Shown: positions 47,070 to 57,299 of the stretch, piece after piece
How the letters are laid out: each line of letters starts with the position of its first letter
Position numbering within the stretch: position 1 is the stretch's first letter
Origin: Posidonia oceanica
Lineage: Eukaryota; Streptophyta; Magnoliopsida; Alismatales; Posidoniaceae
Length of the DNA stretch: 64,000 nt
Reading direction: 5' to 3'
Assembly (NCBI GenBank): GCA_037176725.1
Contig: JAZBRS010000035.1
Coordinates: 45,890,001 to 45,954,000 of the forward strand
Notes under the pieces: generated by a model
The model's input: only the letters and a program-made list of their open reading frames with translations
Told to the model about the DNA's origin: nothing
The model's database searches: none
Translations under genes and position numbers: made by a program

Positions 47070-48088
47070 GATAATTGGTAAGTTTCAGACATACCGGCTG
47101 GAAGAGGCACGCTGTGATAAATGATAGGTTTCGGACCAATCGTCGGAAAGGGTAGATGATAGGTTTCAGACCTATTGACCGCGAAGGGGATAGATGATAA
47201 GTTTCGGACTTATCAACCAGAAAGGATAGGTTTCAGACCTATCGACCGCAAAGGATGGGTGATAAGTTTCGGACTTATCGACCAGAAAGGTTAGGTTTCA
47301 GACCTATCGACCGCAAAGGAGATAGATGATAAGTTTCGAACTTATCGATCGGAAGGATAGATGATAAGTTTCGGACTTATCAACCTGAAAGGATAGGTTT
47401 CAGACCTATCAACCGCAAAGGAGATAGATGATAAGTTTCGGACTTATCAACCGGAAGGATAGATGATAAGTTTCGGACTTATAGACCGGAAAAGATAGGT
47501 TTCAGACCTATCGACCGCAAATGATAGATGATAAGTTTCGGACTTATCGATCGGAAAGGATAGATTTCAGACCTATCGACCACAAAGGATAGATGATTAG
47601 TTTCGGACTTATCAACCGGAAATGATAGGTTTCGGACCTATCGACCACAAAGGAGATAGATGATAAGTTTCGGACTTATCGACTGGAAAGGATAGGTTTC
47701 GAACCTATCGACCGCAAAGGATGGATGATAAGTTTCAGACTTATTTATCAGAAAGGATAAGTTTCAGACCTATCAACTGCAAAGGAGATAGATGATAAGT
47801 TTAAGACTTATCGACCGGAAAGGGATAGGTTTCAGACCTATCGACTGTAAAGGTAGATGATAAGTTTCGGACTTATCGACTGGAAAGGATAGGTTTCGGA
47901 CCTATCGACTGCAAATGATAGATGATAAGTTTCGGACTTATTGACCGGAAAGGATAGGTTTCTGACCTATCGACCGCAAAAGTAGATGATAAGTTTCGAA
48001 CTTATCGACTGGAAAGGATAGGTTTCAGACCTATTGTCGGAAAGGGTAAATGATAAGTTTTGGACTTATCGACCAGAAAGGATAATGG
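47070..48088. repeat. E2 hairpin array: about 29 GATARGT/ACYTATC hairpins
   Basis: A near-continuous array alternating GATAAGT-TTCGG-ACTTATC and GATAGGT-TTCAG-ACCTATC, joined by GACCGGAAAG or GACCGCAAAG. The two-hairpin unit is about 60 bp, each hairpin having a 7-bp stem and 5-nt loop. When the left arm has A at stem position 5 the right arm has T, and when it has G the right arm has C. I count only two or three unmatched copies, for example 47565-47585 and 47755-47775. It lies between the extra ORF and the 3' LTR. Confidence 0.93.
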
Positions 48089-48704
48089 GAGCACGAAAAC
48101 CCGAAGGTGGGGCAAAAGCTGCGGATGGGCCTATGACAGTTTAGGAATGTCAGCCTGGAATGGATGGGTGAGTGGTACCACAGGGTAGCAAAAATGATGC
48201 CCCTGGTATCAAGAAATGATACTAGGGAATAGTCGAAGCGCCCTTGGCATCGAAAAGTGAAAGATGGTGACAAAATTGACGTGTTTGCCAAACTGGTAGT
48301 TAGGGGTACCAGCCCAGATGAAAATCCAGGTGGGAATGCTTGGCGGCTTTGCTTGATGTAGTTCTGCCATTGATCTATAGAGATTCCAGTATTCCGATAG
48401 AATACATGGGCTTTCTCACAATTTTCCTTACACTAAAAATTCTGGCGACTGCTTCTGACTTGCGAGCTATCAGGGTCTGATGGCGCCCTCCTCGTTGTTT
48501 TGAGGGGTTTGATGCGTGAGGTTGATGCAGCATTCTGACTGCAAACTGGACAAACAACTCGAAGTATGGTTGTGCGAGAACATGCATGCATCAAGTTATA
48601 GGAGACAACTCGACATACAAGCAATTGGTGCAACAAAACATCATTGCATTGATTCAAGTCTTGATTACATGCCGACAGGCTGGTGGAACAAAATACAACA
48701 AGAC
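48089..48704 (-). other. E2 region between hairpin array and extra ORF
   Basis: 48189-48215 holds an imperfect CCTGGTATCA/TGATACTAGG hairpin. 48375-48587 is an open stretch in the same frame as the extra ORF but with no recognised domain. It may be a C-terminal extension beyond the TAA at 48705. Confidence 0.45.
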
Positions 48705-49937
48705 TTAGATAGGGCGCATAGCTGCGCAAGTGTCCCAATCAGTTCGGGGCTTCTTGGACCTTCTGGTGTCACTAAACAAGTGGGTGCCAGGTGGGATCTC
48801 ATTTATGGGCCAGAGACCCAATACCTCAGTCATGTACGCGAGGGTGTAGCCTGAGCCTCTTGCAACCACGATATCTGTTGACTGTACCCCATTGTGCATC
48901 AGGTGAGCCAGTTCTGCTGTTGCTGCAGTTGAGTTGAGCGAATAGTGCTGAAGAAGCTTGGGTGCTGTGATATCGACAATGGCACCCTACTGAAATACGA
49001 ACTACTGCATGACTCAGATAGGATGATATTCAACATCCCCGGTAAACCCTGGTAGTACGACTAGTCGCATGTTGCAAGCACTGAAGAAGACAGTGAACGA
49101 TTCAGCTGTGGAGGGGATGATGCGCCAAGTTACCCCATCGTCAATCAACCTTGCTAGCTTCCCGTATTCTTGATGGATGCTCTGGATGGCTTGAGCATGG
49201 CCGGTACCGTAGTAGGTCTCAATGGTGGCTCTTTGTGGGCACAGAATCTCCATCCCCAGGTGTCTAGCAAGCCAAACCTGTACTAAGGCTTCGCAGCTGT
49301 GGAAGTTGTGGCAGTGGTGCGAGATGTGGTCCAGCCTGCGATAAGTGTCTGCTAAAACAATTGGTGCTAGGTCGATCTACCGGGTCACCACAGCAAGTGC
49401 ACTCTCAGCAACTTCGATTGCAACCGTCATCCGGCCATGTGTGAAGATCAACTCACCTAAGAAGTGGGTCACAAAACCTTGGAGCCACAGCTCATCTCCT
49501 AGTGCGGTGTGCTTCTTGGCAACTTCGTCGAAGTAATTCAGACAGAGCATGGGCACAGGCCCATCAATGTAGACCAGTCTCTTCTTGCAGTCCATCTTGG
49601 AGAGTCCAGTTAGTTGGCTCAGGGCTGTAATATATCCATCCCGCCTCATGAATATAGCTGGCCCCATAAGCTCGAAAAAGCTGCAGATCCGGTGTACTTC
49701 CTCTAGCATAAGTGTCAGCTCTATTCTGTCGAAGCGAAAGACATGATGCGTCGGCTTCCAGAATCTCGCGATAGCGCATAGGAGATGGTGGCTCACTTCT
49801 ACATTAGCTGCCTTCAAAAGTCTGGGTGGGATACTCCACAAGCTCAACTTCTCGCGGTCATCATCGATGAGCTCACCAATCCATCCCTGGAGAACCTCGG
49901 AGCAATGCGTCGGGGTTACCAAAGTGGGGAAACCCAT
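48705..49937 (-). pseudogene. DUF7745 / plant-mobile-domain-like ORF downstream of integrase
   Basis: A single minus-strand frame of about 411 codons from ATG 49937 to TAA 48705. Features seen: RFWKPTHHVFRFDRIELTLMLEEV, then LAPIVLADTYRRLD, LVQVWLARHL, a tryptophan-containing TWRIIPS segment, VVLPGFTGDVEYHP and AELAHLMHNG. From memory these match the layout of DUF7745/plant mobile domain proteins, known as ORF1 of some Ogre-like elements and as domesticated MAIN/MAIL proteins. Here it lies after integrase rather than before gag. Four internal stops (TAG 49379, TGA 49016, TAG 49004, TAG 48989) but no frameshift. Function in the element unknown; family assignment is by eye. Confidence 0.65.
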
Positions 49938-51266
49938 CTTACTAGCAAGGAGGGAGGAAATAGGGGTGTTTGAGAGAAGAATTGGCGCAAAATCTCCAAG
50001 TACCTGTAATCAAAGTTGTACATCAATTCAGATCATGCATAGGCATACAATACTGACTATCAAAGAAGTAGGTGCTCATATCAAAGTTGATAAAGCAATT
50101 CATATGTTAGCTAACAATCAGATCATAGAATCTGAGCATATCTAGTCATGCAAAGGGGACCTTGCCAGCATAGGGCGAAGTCGCACAAAAGGCACACTTG
50201 TCCTCGTCCTCATGTAGCGAGGAAACAAGCGAAAGGGGCTTCGTCCGTCCAGAGCGAAGTCACGAGAGGAGTACACTTGCCCTCATCCGCATGGGGCGAG
50301 GGAGCAAGCGAAAGGGACTTTGTCCATCCGGAGCAAAGTCGCACAAGGAAATACTGGTAGGTAGTACCTGGCTATGCAAGCCTATAGTCCCGAAGGGACC
50401 CCAAGGTGCTAACGTTGTCCTATTGTTTCTAAAATGACCATTCTGCCTCTGGCTACTGTCATTCATTCTGAGCTACTACACTGTTAGTGATAACCTGCTC
50501 TGGGGCTTATCTATGTTTGAATTGAGCGACAATGGGGCGAGCTGTTGGGAAGTCTGGACCGACAGACTCAAAGGCGATCAACCTGCCTTAGCAAAAGTAC
50601 TGTCCCAGTGCCGAGCTGAGCCTTACAGAGTGGGAGGGAGAGAGCGAAATGGATGATTAATGCTAGATAAATGCATGCATGATTTATGCTAGATTCGATT
50701 GCCCTTAGTATATGGGGCACTTGATGCCTGCTGCAAACGAAAGGAGTGGTCTCTAGTTCACCAGATTCTACATGGACTCCTAACTTGTTGGTGGCACTCA
50801 GGGATGGGTGATGATTTTGTGTTTAGATGGTGGTGTGGTGAGGACAGGCTCCGTGCCAAACTCTCAAGGACCTACATCTACTCTTTTCATCTTTCATTTT
50901 TTCTTTTACTCCCACATAGGCATGTAAGCTTCTCCTATCCCTGGCTTGGAGGTAATTGGCACTTGATCTGAGGCAGGGGGAGTTGCTGTTGGACAGGGGT
51001 GGCTAGACCTTGTGGGACTTGAGGATTGCCAGGCGCGAACTTCGACTACTCTCCAAGGTAAGCTGGAGGGACGGGGTTACGCTGCTCGCCTCTATCTCTA
51101 GGGCTGGCTTTTGTCTTCACCTTCTGTCTTCTTTTCTCTCTTATGCCTAGCATAGACATGTATTTTTCTAGCTCACACTCTCTCACACCCTAGCATTTTG
51201 TCTCCCACTGGAGGTGTAAGTCCTAGGGGGGGTTTGGGCATTTCACCTGTCCTCATTGAGTGGTGG
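49938..51266 (-). other. E2 region between S3 and extra ORF, hairpin-rich
   Basis: Non-coding. 50150-50345 has two and a half ~95-bp tandem copies containing CTTCG..CGAAG (50239-50259) and ACTTTG..CAAAGT (50308-50330) hairpins, again with matching changes in both arms. GTCCC-GAA-GGGAC lies near 50388. 50690-51266 aligns in patches with E1 9290-9925, ending at the S3 insertion point. Confidence 0.6.
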
Positions 51267-51271
51267 CTCCC

Positions 51272-53647
51272 TGTAGACACCCCATTTTGGTAGCTGGCCG
51301 TTGGAGAATATTTGGAGGCTCACTCTGATTGTGGCATGGCTCAACCTAAACCTAATCCTATACCCAAACCCTAATCCTAAACCTAACCCAAGCCTAAACC
51401 CCATTTAAACCTCACTTAAATTCAAACCAAAACCCAAACCTTATTTAAAACCTCACTAAAACCCTAAGCCCATTTTCACATCAAAGCCTTAAAGCCATTT
51501 AAACCCAAAGCCAAGTCCCAAGCCCAGCAGGCCCAGTCCACTGGATCTCACATTCAGTCGCCCCTTCATGCAGTGACCAATTCTGGCGCCTCTTTGTGTG
51601 GCGACTAGTGTTATCGCTGTCAAGAGTGACGACTGACTGTGAGAAACAGAGCTGCCCACGCCAGCCATTTAAACTCTCCCGCATGGCCATTTTGGACACT
51701 TCCGGCCATGCTCCCACGACGCTCTAACATGCCCACAACTTCCAACGACCTTGCCCATGACCCACGACGCCATACCTCCTCTCCCTATCACCTCTATGCC
51801 GCATGAAGACCTTGACTGAACAAAACCACCACTGCACCCATTCCTCCACCTTTGCCCAATCGGAATCCAAGAGATCCAGAGCCTCCCGCACCTCCCTGAG
51901 AGATCTAAAGCCCTTCTCGTGCGAGTGAGACCTTCCTTGAGCTATCCCAAGCGATTCTAGAGCCTCCCGTGCCCGTCGTTGCGAAGTGAACCCAACTCCG
52001 GTCATCTTCTCCACCTCCAGCTGCCAACTCCGGCGAGCTCCACAGGTGAATTCTCTCACCCTTTAGATAGCTTGAGGCCTCAGGAACGTTCCCGAGTTCT
52101 CTCCCTTGCCAGTAGCCTAGACTGGCACCTCCCTTGCGCCCACCGCCGACCATTTGGCCAGTGGTGTTTGGCAACGCCGGCGAGCGGCCGGCGGAGGTGG
52201 GAAAGAGGCACCTGCCACTTCACAGCCCACGCTTGCTTTCCTTGCGTCCCCTTGACCTCCAGGAAGCTTCCTAGCCAGACGCTTTGGATCGACGGCTGCT
52301 CTAGTGGCCGGAATCCTCTACGCTCCGGCGGCGAAATGGAGGGGGACAGGTGGAGCAATCCACCCAACCATTTCCCACACCGAAGGTGTGGTTGTGTTCA
52401 TGGGAATGCCGTCGTGCTTCCCCCATCACCTCCGGTCTATGTGGCATCACCTGGGTGGCGCACGGCGGTAGTGAAGTTCGCCCTCTGGACTGCCTCTGGC
52501 CAATGTTTGGCCCTTCGTTCCAAGTGATCCAGACATCCATTCCTTGTGATGATTATATGTTTCTATTCATGAATGTTTGCTCTTTAATGTCATGCATTTA
52601 GTTTCACGTTTTGCCTCTTTGGTGGTGCGAGATTTGGCACCAAAGTTCGTTGTCTGGGCAGCCTGAGCTGCCAATTGTGTCGTCAACCCAACGGGAGACT
52701 ACACTAGCATCTCCGGCAGTCCTCCAGTTGGAATTTGAGCCAGTGTACCTCGTAGCCCAGGCCGTCATTTTGCAAAGTGATTACTTGTTCTTAAACCTGG
52801 ATATGCCCTCTTTATTTCCCTGTGTTTCGTTTCGAGTTTTGGATCGTCTGCATGGCTTTTCTCCGGCGATGTAGGTCCTTGTCTGGAACAGTTAGGCCGC
52901 CCATCCCAGCAGTGACACATCCTGGCGCCGCTCATAGCAGCGACCTCTTCTGTCATCGGGAACAGGGGCGACTCAAACAGAAAGTGGACTGAGCTCCCTT
53001 ATTTGTCGCTCTGTGATTCGCTTATTCGCCCTGTTTGATTCCAGTGTTGTTTCTTCCGCTCGCGTATCGATTTATCGCAACGTTTTACTCAAATTAGTTG
53101 TTTCAACTTCAATTAGTCGCATTTAACAAGGTTTTACTAAGCTTTGCATGGTTTATAATTGCATCTTGCATACCGCGTTAGGCTGAATATAAACCGGCAT
53201 TTATTTGCTAATATTTGCCACACAATAGCCGATTTGCCAAGAAAAACCGATTCCTCAGGCGTGTCGGGGGTGCCTAACACCTTCCCCGTGTGTAACAGGA
53301 GTCCTTACCCTTTCTCTGGACCGCATTGACCTTGTGTCATATACATTTGGATCGGATTGGCATCTTTTAATTGCATTTTGATCGGATTGGCATCTTTTAA
53401 TTGCATGAGTTTTCTTGCTTGCTTTACACGGCTTTCCTAGTCTTTCCATCTTAATAGATTAGGTGGTGACTCCATGTCTTTATTTTCGTTTTCCTTTGCG
53501 TCCTTCGCTTGTTTTCTCGATGTTTTCGAGTCGAGTTTTCCTCCCCAGATTCACCACTGATCGTGTCTTTCTCCCTCCACGTCGGCCGGCGCACGCGAGC
53601 TTTGGTAGTGTGTGACGGCGTCGTCAACTGGACGGCAGGCGGTCACA
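51272..53647 (+). repeat. S3: solo LTR of the E2 family inserted into E2, TSD CTCCC
   Basis: Starts TGTAGACACCCC and ends GGCGGTCACA, with CTCCC at 51267-51271 and 53648-53652. It is the inverse complement of the E2 3' LTR (43508-45921) in sequence and module order: degenerate CCTAAACC tract 51340-51540, GC-richer middle 51540-52510, hairpin box 53265-53288, GGTGGTGACTCC 53462-53473. E1 (9917-9950) keeps the uninterrupted host sequence GGTGGCTCCCTCACTTG, which confirms the insertion and the duplication. Confidence 0.95.
53265..53288 (+). promoter_or_regulatory. Conserved LTR hairpin box (S3)
   Basis: CGGGGGTGCC-TAA-CACCTTCCCCG, identical to the S1 copy, preceded by a CGATTCCTCAGGCGTGT variant flank. 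Confidence 0.6.
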
Positions 53648-53652
53648 CTCCC

Positions 53653-55121
53653 TCACAGGTTAGGACATCTAAGTAGTGTCAAGTGAGGTAGAGTAGACTC
53701 CTTCCGGAGCAGGCAAGCATCTCCGATTTTCGTCATCAGGCTATGATTGTAATGCACATGATATACATTTTTTCTTTTTCTTTTTCTCTTTTTTTCTTTT
53801 TTTTTTCTTAAATAAATATGACTAAGATGCATGGGGATGTAAATGCATGAAGTAAAAGAAAGGGGACTTTGCAAGGTTGCGGCGGCCTTAGGTTACTGGT
53901 AGTACTTCTTGAGGTAGCATGAGTTAACCGGTTCTGATTACTCAACCTGGTCCATGTCCTCAAGGATTGCTACACCACCGGAGAAGACCCGCTTGATCAG
54001 AAAAGGGCCATGCCAGTTGGGCTAGAATTTGCCTTGGCTGTCTGGGAGATGAATGGCTCCCAGGACCATATCTCTTGGCTGGAAGCTTTTGGGCCTAACC
54101 TTCTTCTAGTATGCTCTGGCCGATCGCTTCTAGTAACACTGAGCATTATGCATGGCTTGTAGCCTACGTTCATCAATCAGGTTCAGTTAGATGCAGCGGT
54201 CTTCGACCCATTCTGCTTCCTCTAGCTCAGCTTCTCGTAGGATCCATAGTGAGGGGATCTCTACTTCAATGGGTAGTACCGGCTCCATGCCGTGCACAAG
54301 CAAGTACGGGGTTGCTCCTGTCGAGGTCCGGACTGATGTCCTGTACGCCCACAATGTGTATGGAAGCTTGTCATGCCAGTCCTTGTGAGTCTCTACTATC
54401 TTTTTTAAGATCTTTACAAAGTTCTTATTGGCAGACTCTACCGTGTCATTCATCTGTGGCCGATAAGGTGAGGATCTGTGATGCCTGATCTTGAAGCTCT
54501 ACAGGTAGTCTTTGATTCTCCTAGCTATGAAGTTTGAGCCATTAACAGAGATGAGTGCGTATAGGACCCCATACCGGGGTATAATGTTGTTTCTGATGAA
54601 CTTCTCTGTAGCCGCGGTGGTAATTGTCTTGTAGGAGGCTACTTCCACCCACTTGGTAAAGTAGTCAATCGCCACGAGAATGAAGCGATGACTGTTGGAG
54701 GCTGCTGGATGTATAGAGCCAATGACGTCAATCCCCTAGGTGGAGAAAGGCCATGGCGATGACATGCTATGGAGCTGCTATAGGGGAGCATGGATAAAAT
54801 TCCCATGGATCTGATATTTGTGGCATCTGCGCACAAATCTACCTCCATGGTTGACCAAAAATAGCTCTGAAGCATGATCTTCTTGGCCAGTAACACACCA
54901 TTCATACGAGGGCCGCAGGTCCCTGCATGGACATGAAGCATCAGTGTGTTAGCCTCTCTCTTGCCTATGCAGCGTAGGAGCATCTGGTTGTAGGATCTTC
55001 TGTAGAGATGCCCTTCTCCTAGCACATACTTCGATGCCAGACGTGCCAAAGTCTTTCTATCTACTGCTGAGGCGCCAGGTGGGAGGCTGCCAGACTCTAG
55101 GAAGACCTTAATATCATGGTA
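53653..55121 (-). pseudogene. E2 integrase (degenerate)
   Basis: Reads on from the second RNase H. An N-terminal H2C2 region lies at about 55049-54835 (KYVLGEGHLYRRS...HVHAGTCG), then a one-base frameshift at about 54834-54840. The catalytic core has GIDVIG (first Asp present) at about 54735, ISVNG at 54549-54538 where the family has D in place of V, and the Glu in TVESANKNF near 54440. The C-terminal TLWAYRTS and PNWHGPFL segments are recognisable to about 53960. Stops: TAG at 54780, 54738, 54501, 54132, 54108, 54024; TAA at 54189 and 53940. Loss of the second catalytic Asp alone would abolish activity. 53653-53880 is 3' non-coding and T-rich. Confidence 0.88.
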
Positions 55122-55682
55122 CTAAGGTAGTTCCTCTGCTGGATCTGCTTCTTCGATGCTCATGTAGTGTGTTGGTTGTTCTACATGGGTGACTGATACG
55201 TCCACTGCACTGTCCTTGGGTATGGAGAGTGAAGATGCTAGGGTTGCCAGAGCGTCTACATAGGCGTTCCTTGCTCTGTTCATGTACATGAAGCGGATGC
55301 TTTCAAATTCTTCTATCAGCTTCAGCAGGTATTCGTGATATGGCACGAGCTTAGGATCCTTGGTCTTCCAATCACCATTGAAATGGGAGATGACTAGCAT
55401 CACATCTCCATGTACATGCAGCTTTCACACCTCGTGCTCGAGTGTGACTTGCAGTCCAAGAATGCAAGCTTCATACACCGCCTTGTTATTGGTGTAGGGG
55501 AAGGTCATCTTCCATGCAAACGGGATCAGCTCTCCCTGTGGCGTTGCTAGGACAGCGCCAATGCCTCTACCTCTCCTGTTGACTACGCCATCGAAGTACA
55601 GATGCCACTGTAGTTTGTCCTCAGGATCTTTCTACTTGGAATCCTCCATGGCGAATTGGACGTCCTCATCATGGAACTGTGT
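55122..55682 (-). pseudogene. E2 second (archaeal-type) RNase H domain
   Basis: A domain characteristic of Tat-lineage elements, sitting between the RT-linked RNase H and integrase. Visible: LYFDG (first Asp), GIGAVLATPQGE, TNNKAVYEACILGL, HVHGDVMLVI (Asp), WKTKDPKLVPYHEYLLKL, FMYMNRARNAYVDALATLAS. In the NNxAEYEA motif the catalytic Glu is replaced by Val (AVYEA). Stops inside: TGA 55427 and TAG 55634. The frame is continuous with RT upstream and with the integrase N-terminus downstream. Confidence 0.85.
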
Positions 55683-57299
55683 CTACAGCGGATGGTATTC
55701 AGGCAGTGGGAAGTCAGCCAAATGATCTGCCATGGCCTCCCCTTTCATTGATTTTTGTGTGATGAAGGTGATGTCATACTAAGACTGTAACACCTGCCAC
55801 TTAACACATCTACCCACCAAGGTTGGCTTCTGAAAGAGGAACTTGATGGGGTCATGCCGGCATAGGAGCTCAACTAGGTATGCCATCATGTAATGCCTCA
55901 GTTTCTATGCGGCCTAGACAAGAGATAGGCAGCTTTTCTCTATAGTGCTATACCTGGCTTTGCAATCATTAAATTTCTTGCTTAGGTAATAAATGGCACG
56001 CTCCTTTCTACCCGATTCATCATGTTGGCCCAAGACTGCACCCATGGAATGCTGCATGGTAGAAAGGTAGAGAATCAGAGGTCTCCCCGTCGTGGGAGGA
56101 ACCAAAAAAGGAGGCTTGATCAGGAGCTACTTGATCTTGTCAAATGCAGCCTGGCACTCCTCGCACCAGTTGATCTGTGCATTCTTTCTCAGGAGCTTGA
56201 ATATCAATTTGTAGATGGGAGTGAGTTGCGCTAAGAACCGATTGATGTATTGCAACTGCCCCAACAATCCTTGGATCTCCTTTTCGGTCCTTGGGGGTGG
56301 CATCTCCACTATGGCTCTTGCCTTACTCGGGTCTAGCTCAATTCCCCTTTGGCTGACAATGTATCCCAGGAGCTTCCTGGATGATACACCAAATACGCAT
56401 TTGTTAGGGTTGAGGTGGAGCTTGTACTTCCTTAGGCGATCGAAGAGCATCTTGAGGCAGGCGATGTGATCCTCGGGCTCTCTGGACTTGGCGATCATGT
56501 CATCCACATAGACCTCGACTTCTTGGAGCATGAGGTGGTGGAACAGCGCGGTCATGGCCCTCTGATAAGTCGCCCTAGCATTTTTGAGCCCAAACAGCAT
56601 AACTTGATAGAAGAATACTCCCCAGGGAGTTTTGAAGGATGTCTTTTCCATATCTTCTTCTACCATTCTAATCTGGTTATAATCGGAGAAACAGTCCATG
56701 AAAGAGAGCATTTTGTGCCCTGCATTGTTGTCGACCAGGACGTTGATGTGCAGTAGTGGGAAATTGTCCTTGGGACTCGCCTTGTTCTAGTCCCTATAGT
56801 CAATGCACATGCGAACCTGACTGTCTTTCTTGGGCACTGGCACAACATTTGCGAGCCATTCCGGGTAGAGGACGACCTTGAGGAAGCTGACATTATGCTG
56901 CTTCATGATCTCTTCTTTGATCTTGACCAGCCACTGTGGTCGCCATCTCCTTAACTTCTGCTTCTCTGGCTTTGCATCTGGCTTCAGTGGCAGGTTGTGC
57001 ACTACTATCTTGACGTCGAGGCCGACCATGTCATCATAACTCCAAGCGAAGACGTCTGCGTGTTCCCTGAGGAATGCAATGAATCCTGCTCTAGCCTGGG
57101 GTGACAGTTGGATGCTGATGTAGACCTCATTGACATCTTCAACTGTGCCAATGTTGATAACCTCCATCTCTTCTTCGATGTGGAGGTTAGGGCCTTCCGG
57201 ATCATCGTCATAAGGCTGGAACTCAAGTGATGGTTCATCATTCTCATCTATGCTTGTATCGTCCTCTTCTCCATAGGCTATAAGCTCAGAGAGGATCAC
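55683..57299 (-). pseudogene. E2 reverse transcriptase and RNase H (degenerate)
   Basis: One frame from 57299. An acidic linker (LAYGEEDD...) is followed by RT: KLRRWRPQWLVKIKEEI, WLANVVPVPKKDSQVRMCIDYRD, then TAG (56789), LSFMDCFSDYNQI, EKTSFKTPWGVFFYQVM, FGLKNARATYQRAM, the catalytic YVDD at 56510-56499, and LLGQLQYINRF. RNase H follows with PLILYLSTMQHSMGAVLGQHD, AIYYLSKKFND, TLVGRCVKWQ. Stops: TAG 56789, 56129, 55916, 55907, 55781, 55685. No frameshift from 57299 to about 54840. A single-base deletion near 57325 separates it from the linker frame upstream. Confidence 0.92.

Noticed and set aside
47070..48088. Possible CRISPR array
   Set aside because: Regular short repeats with hairpins, but no unique spacers, a plant genome context, and a location inside a retrotransposon.
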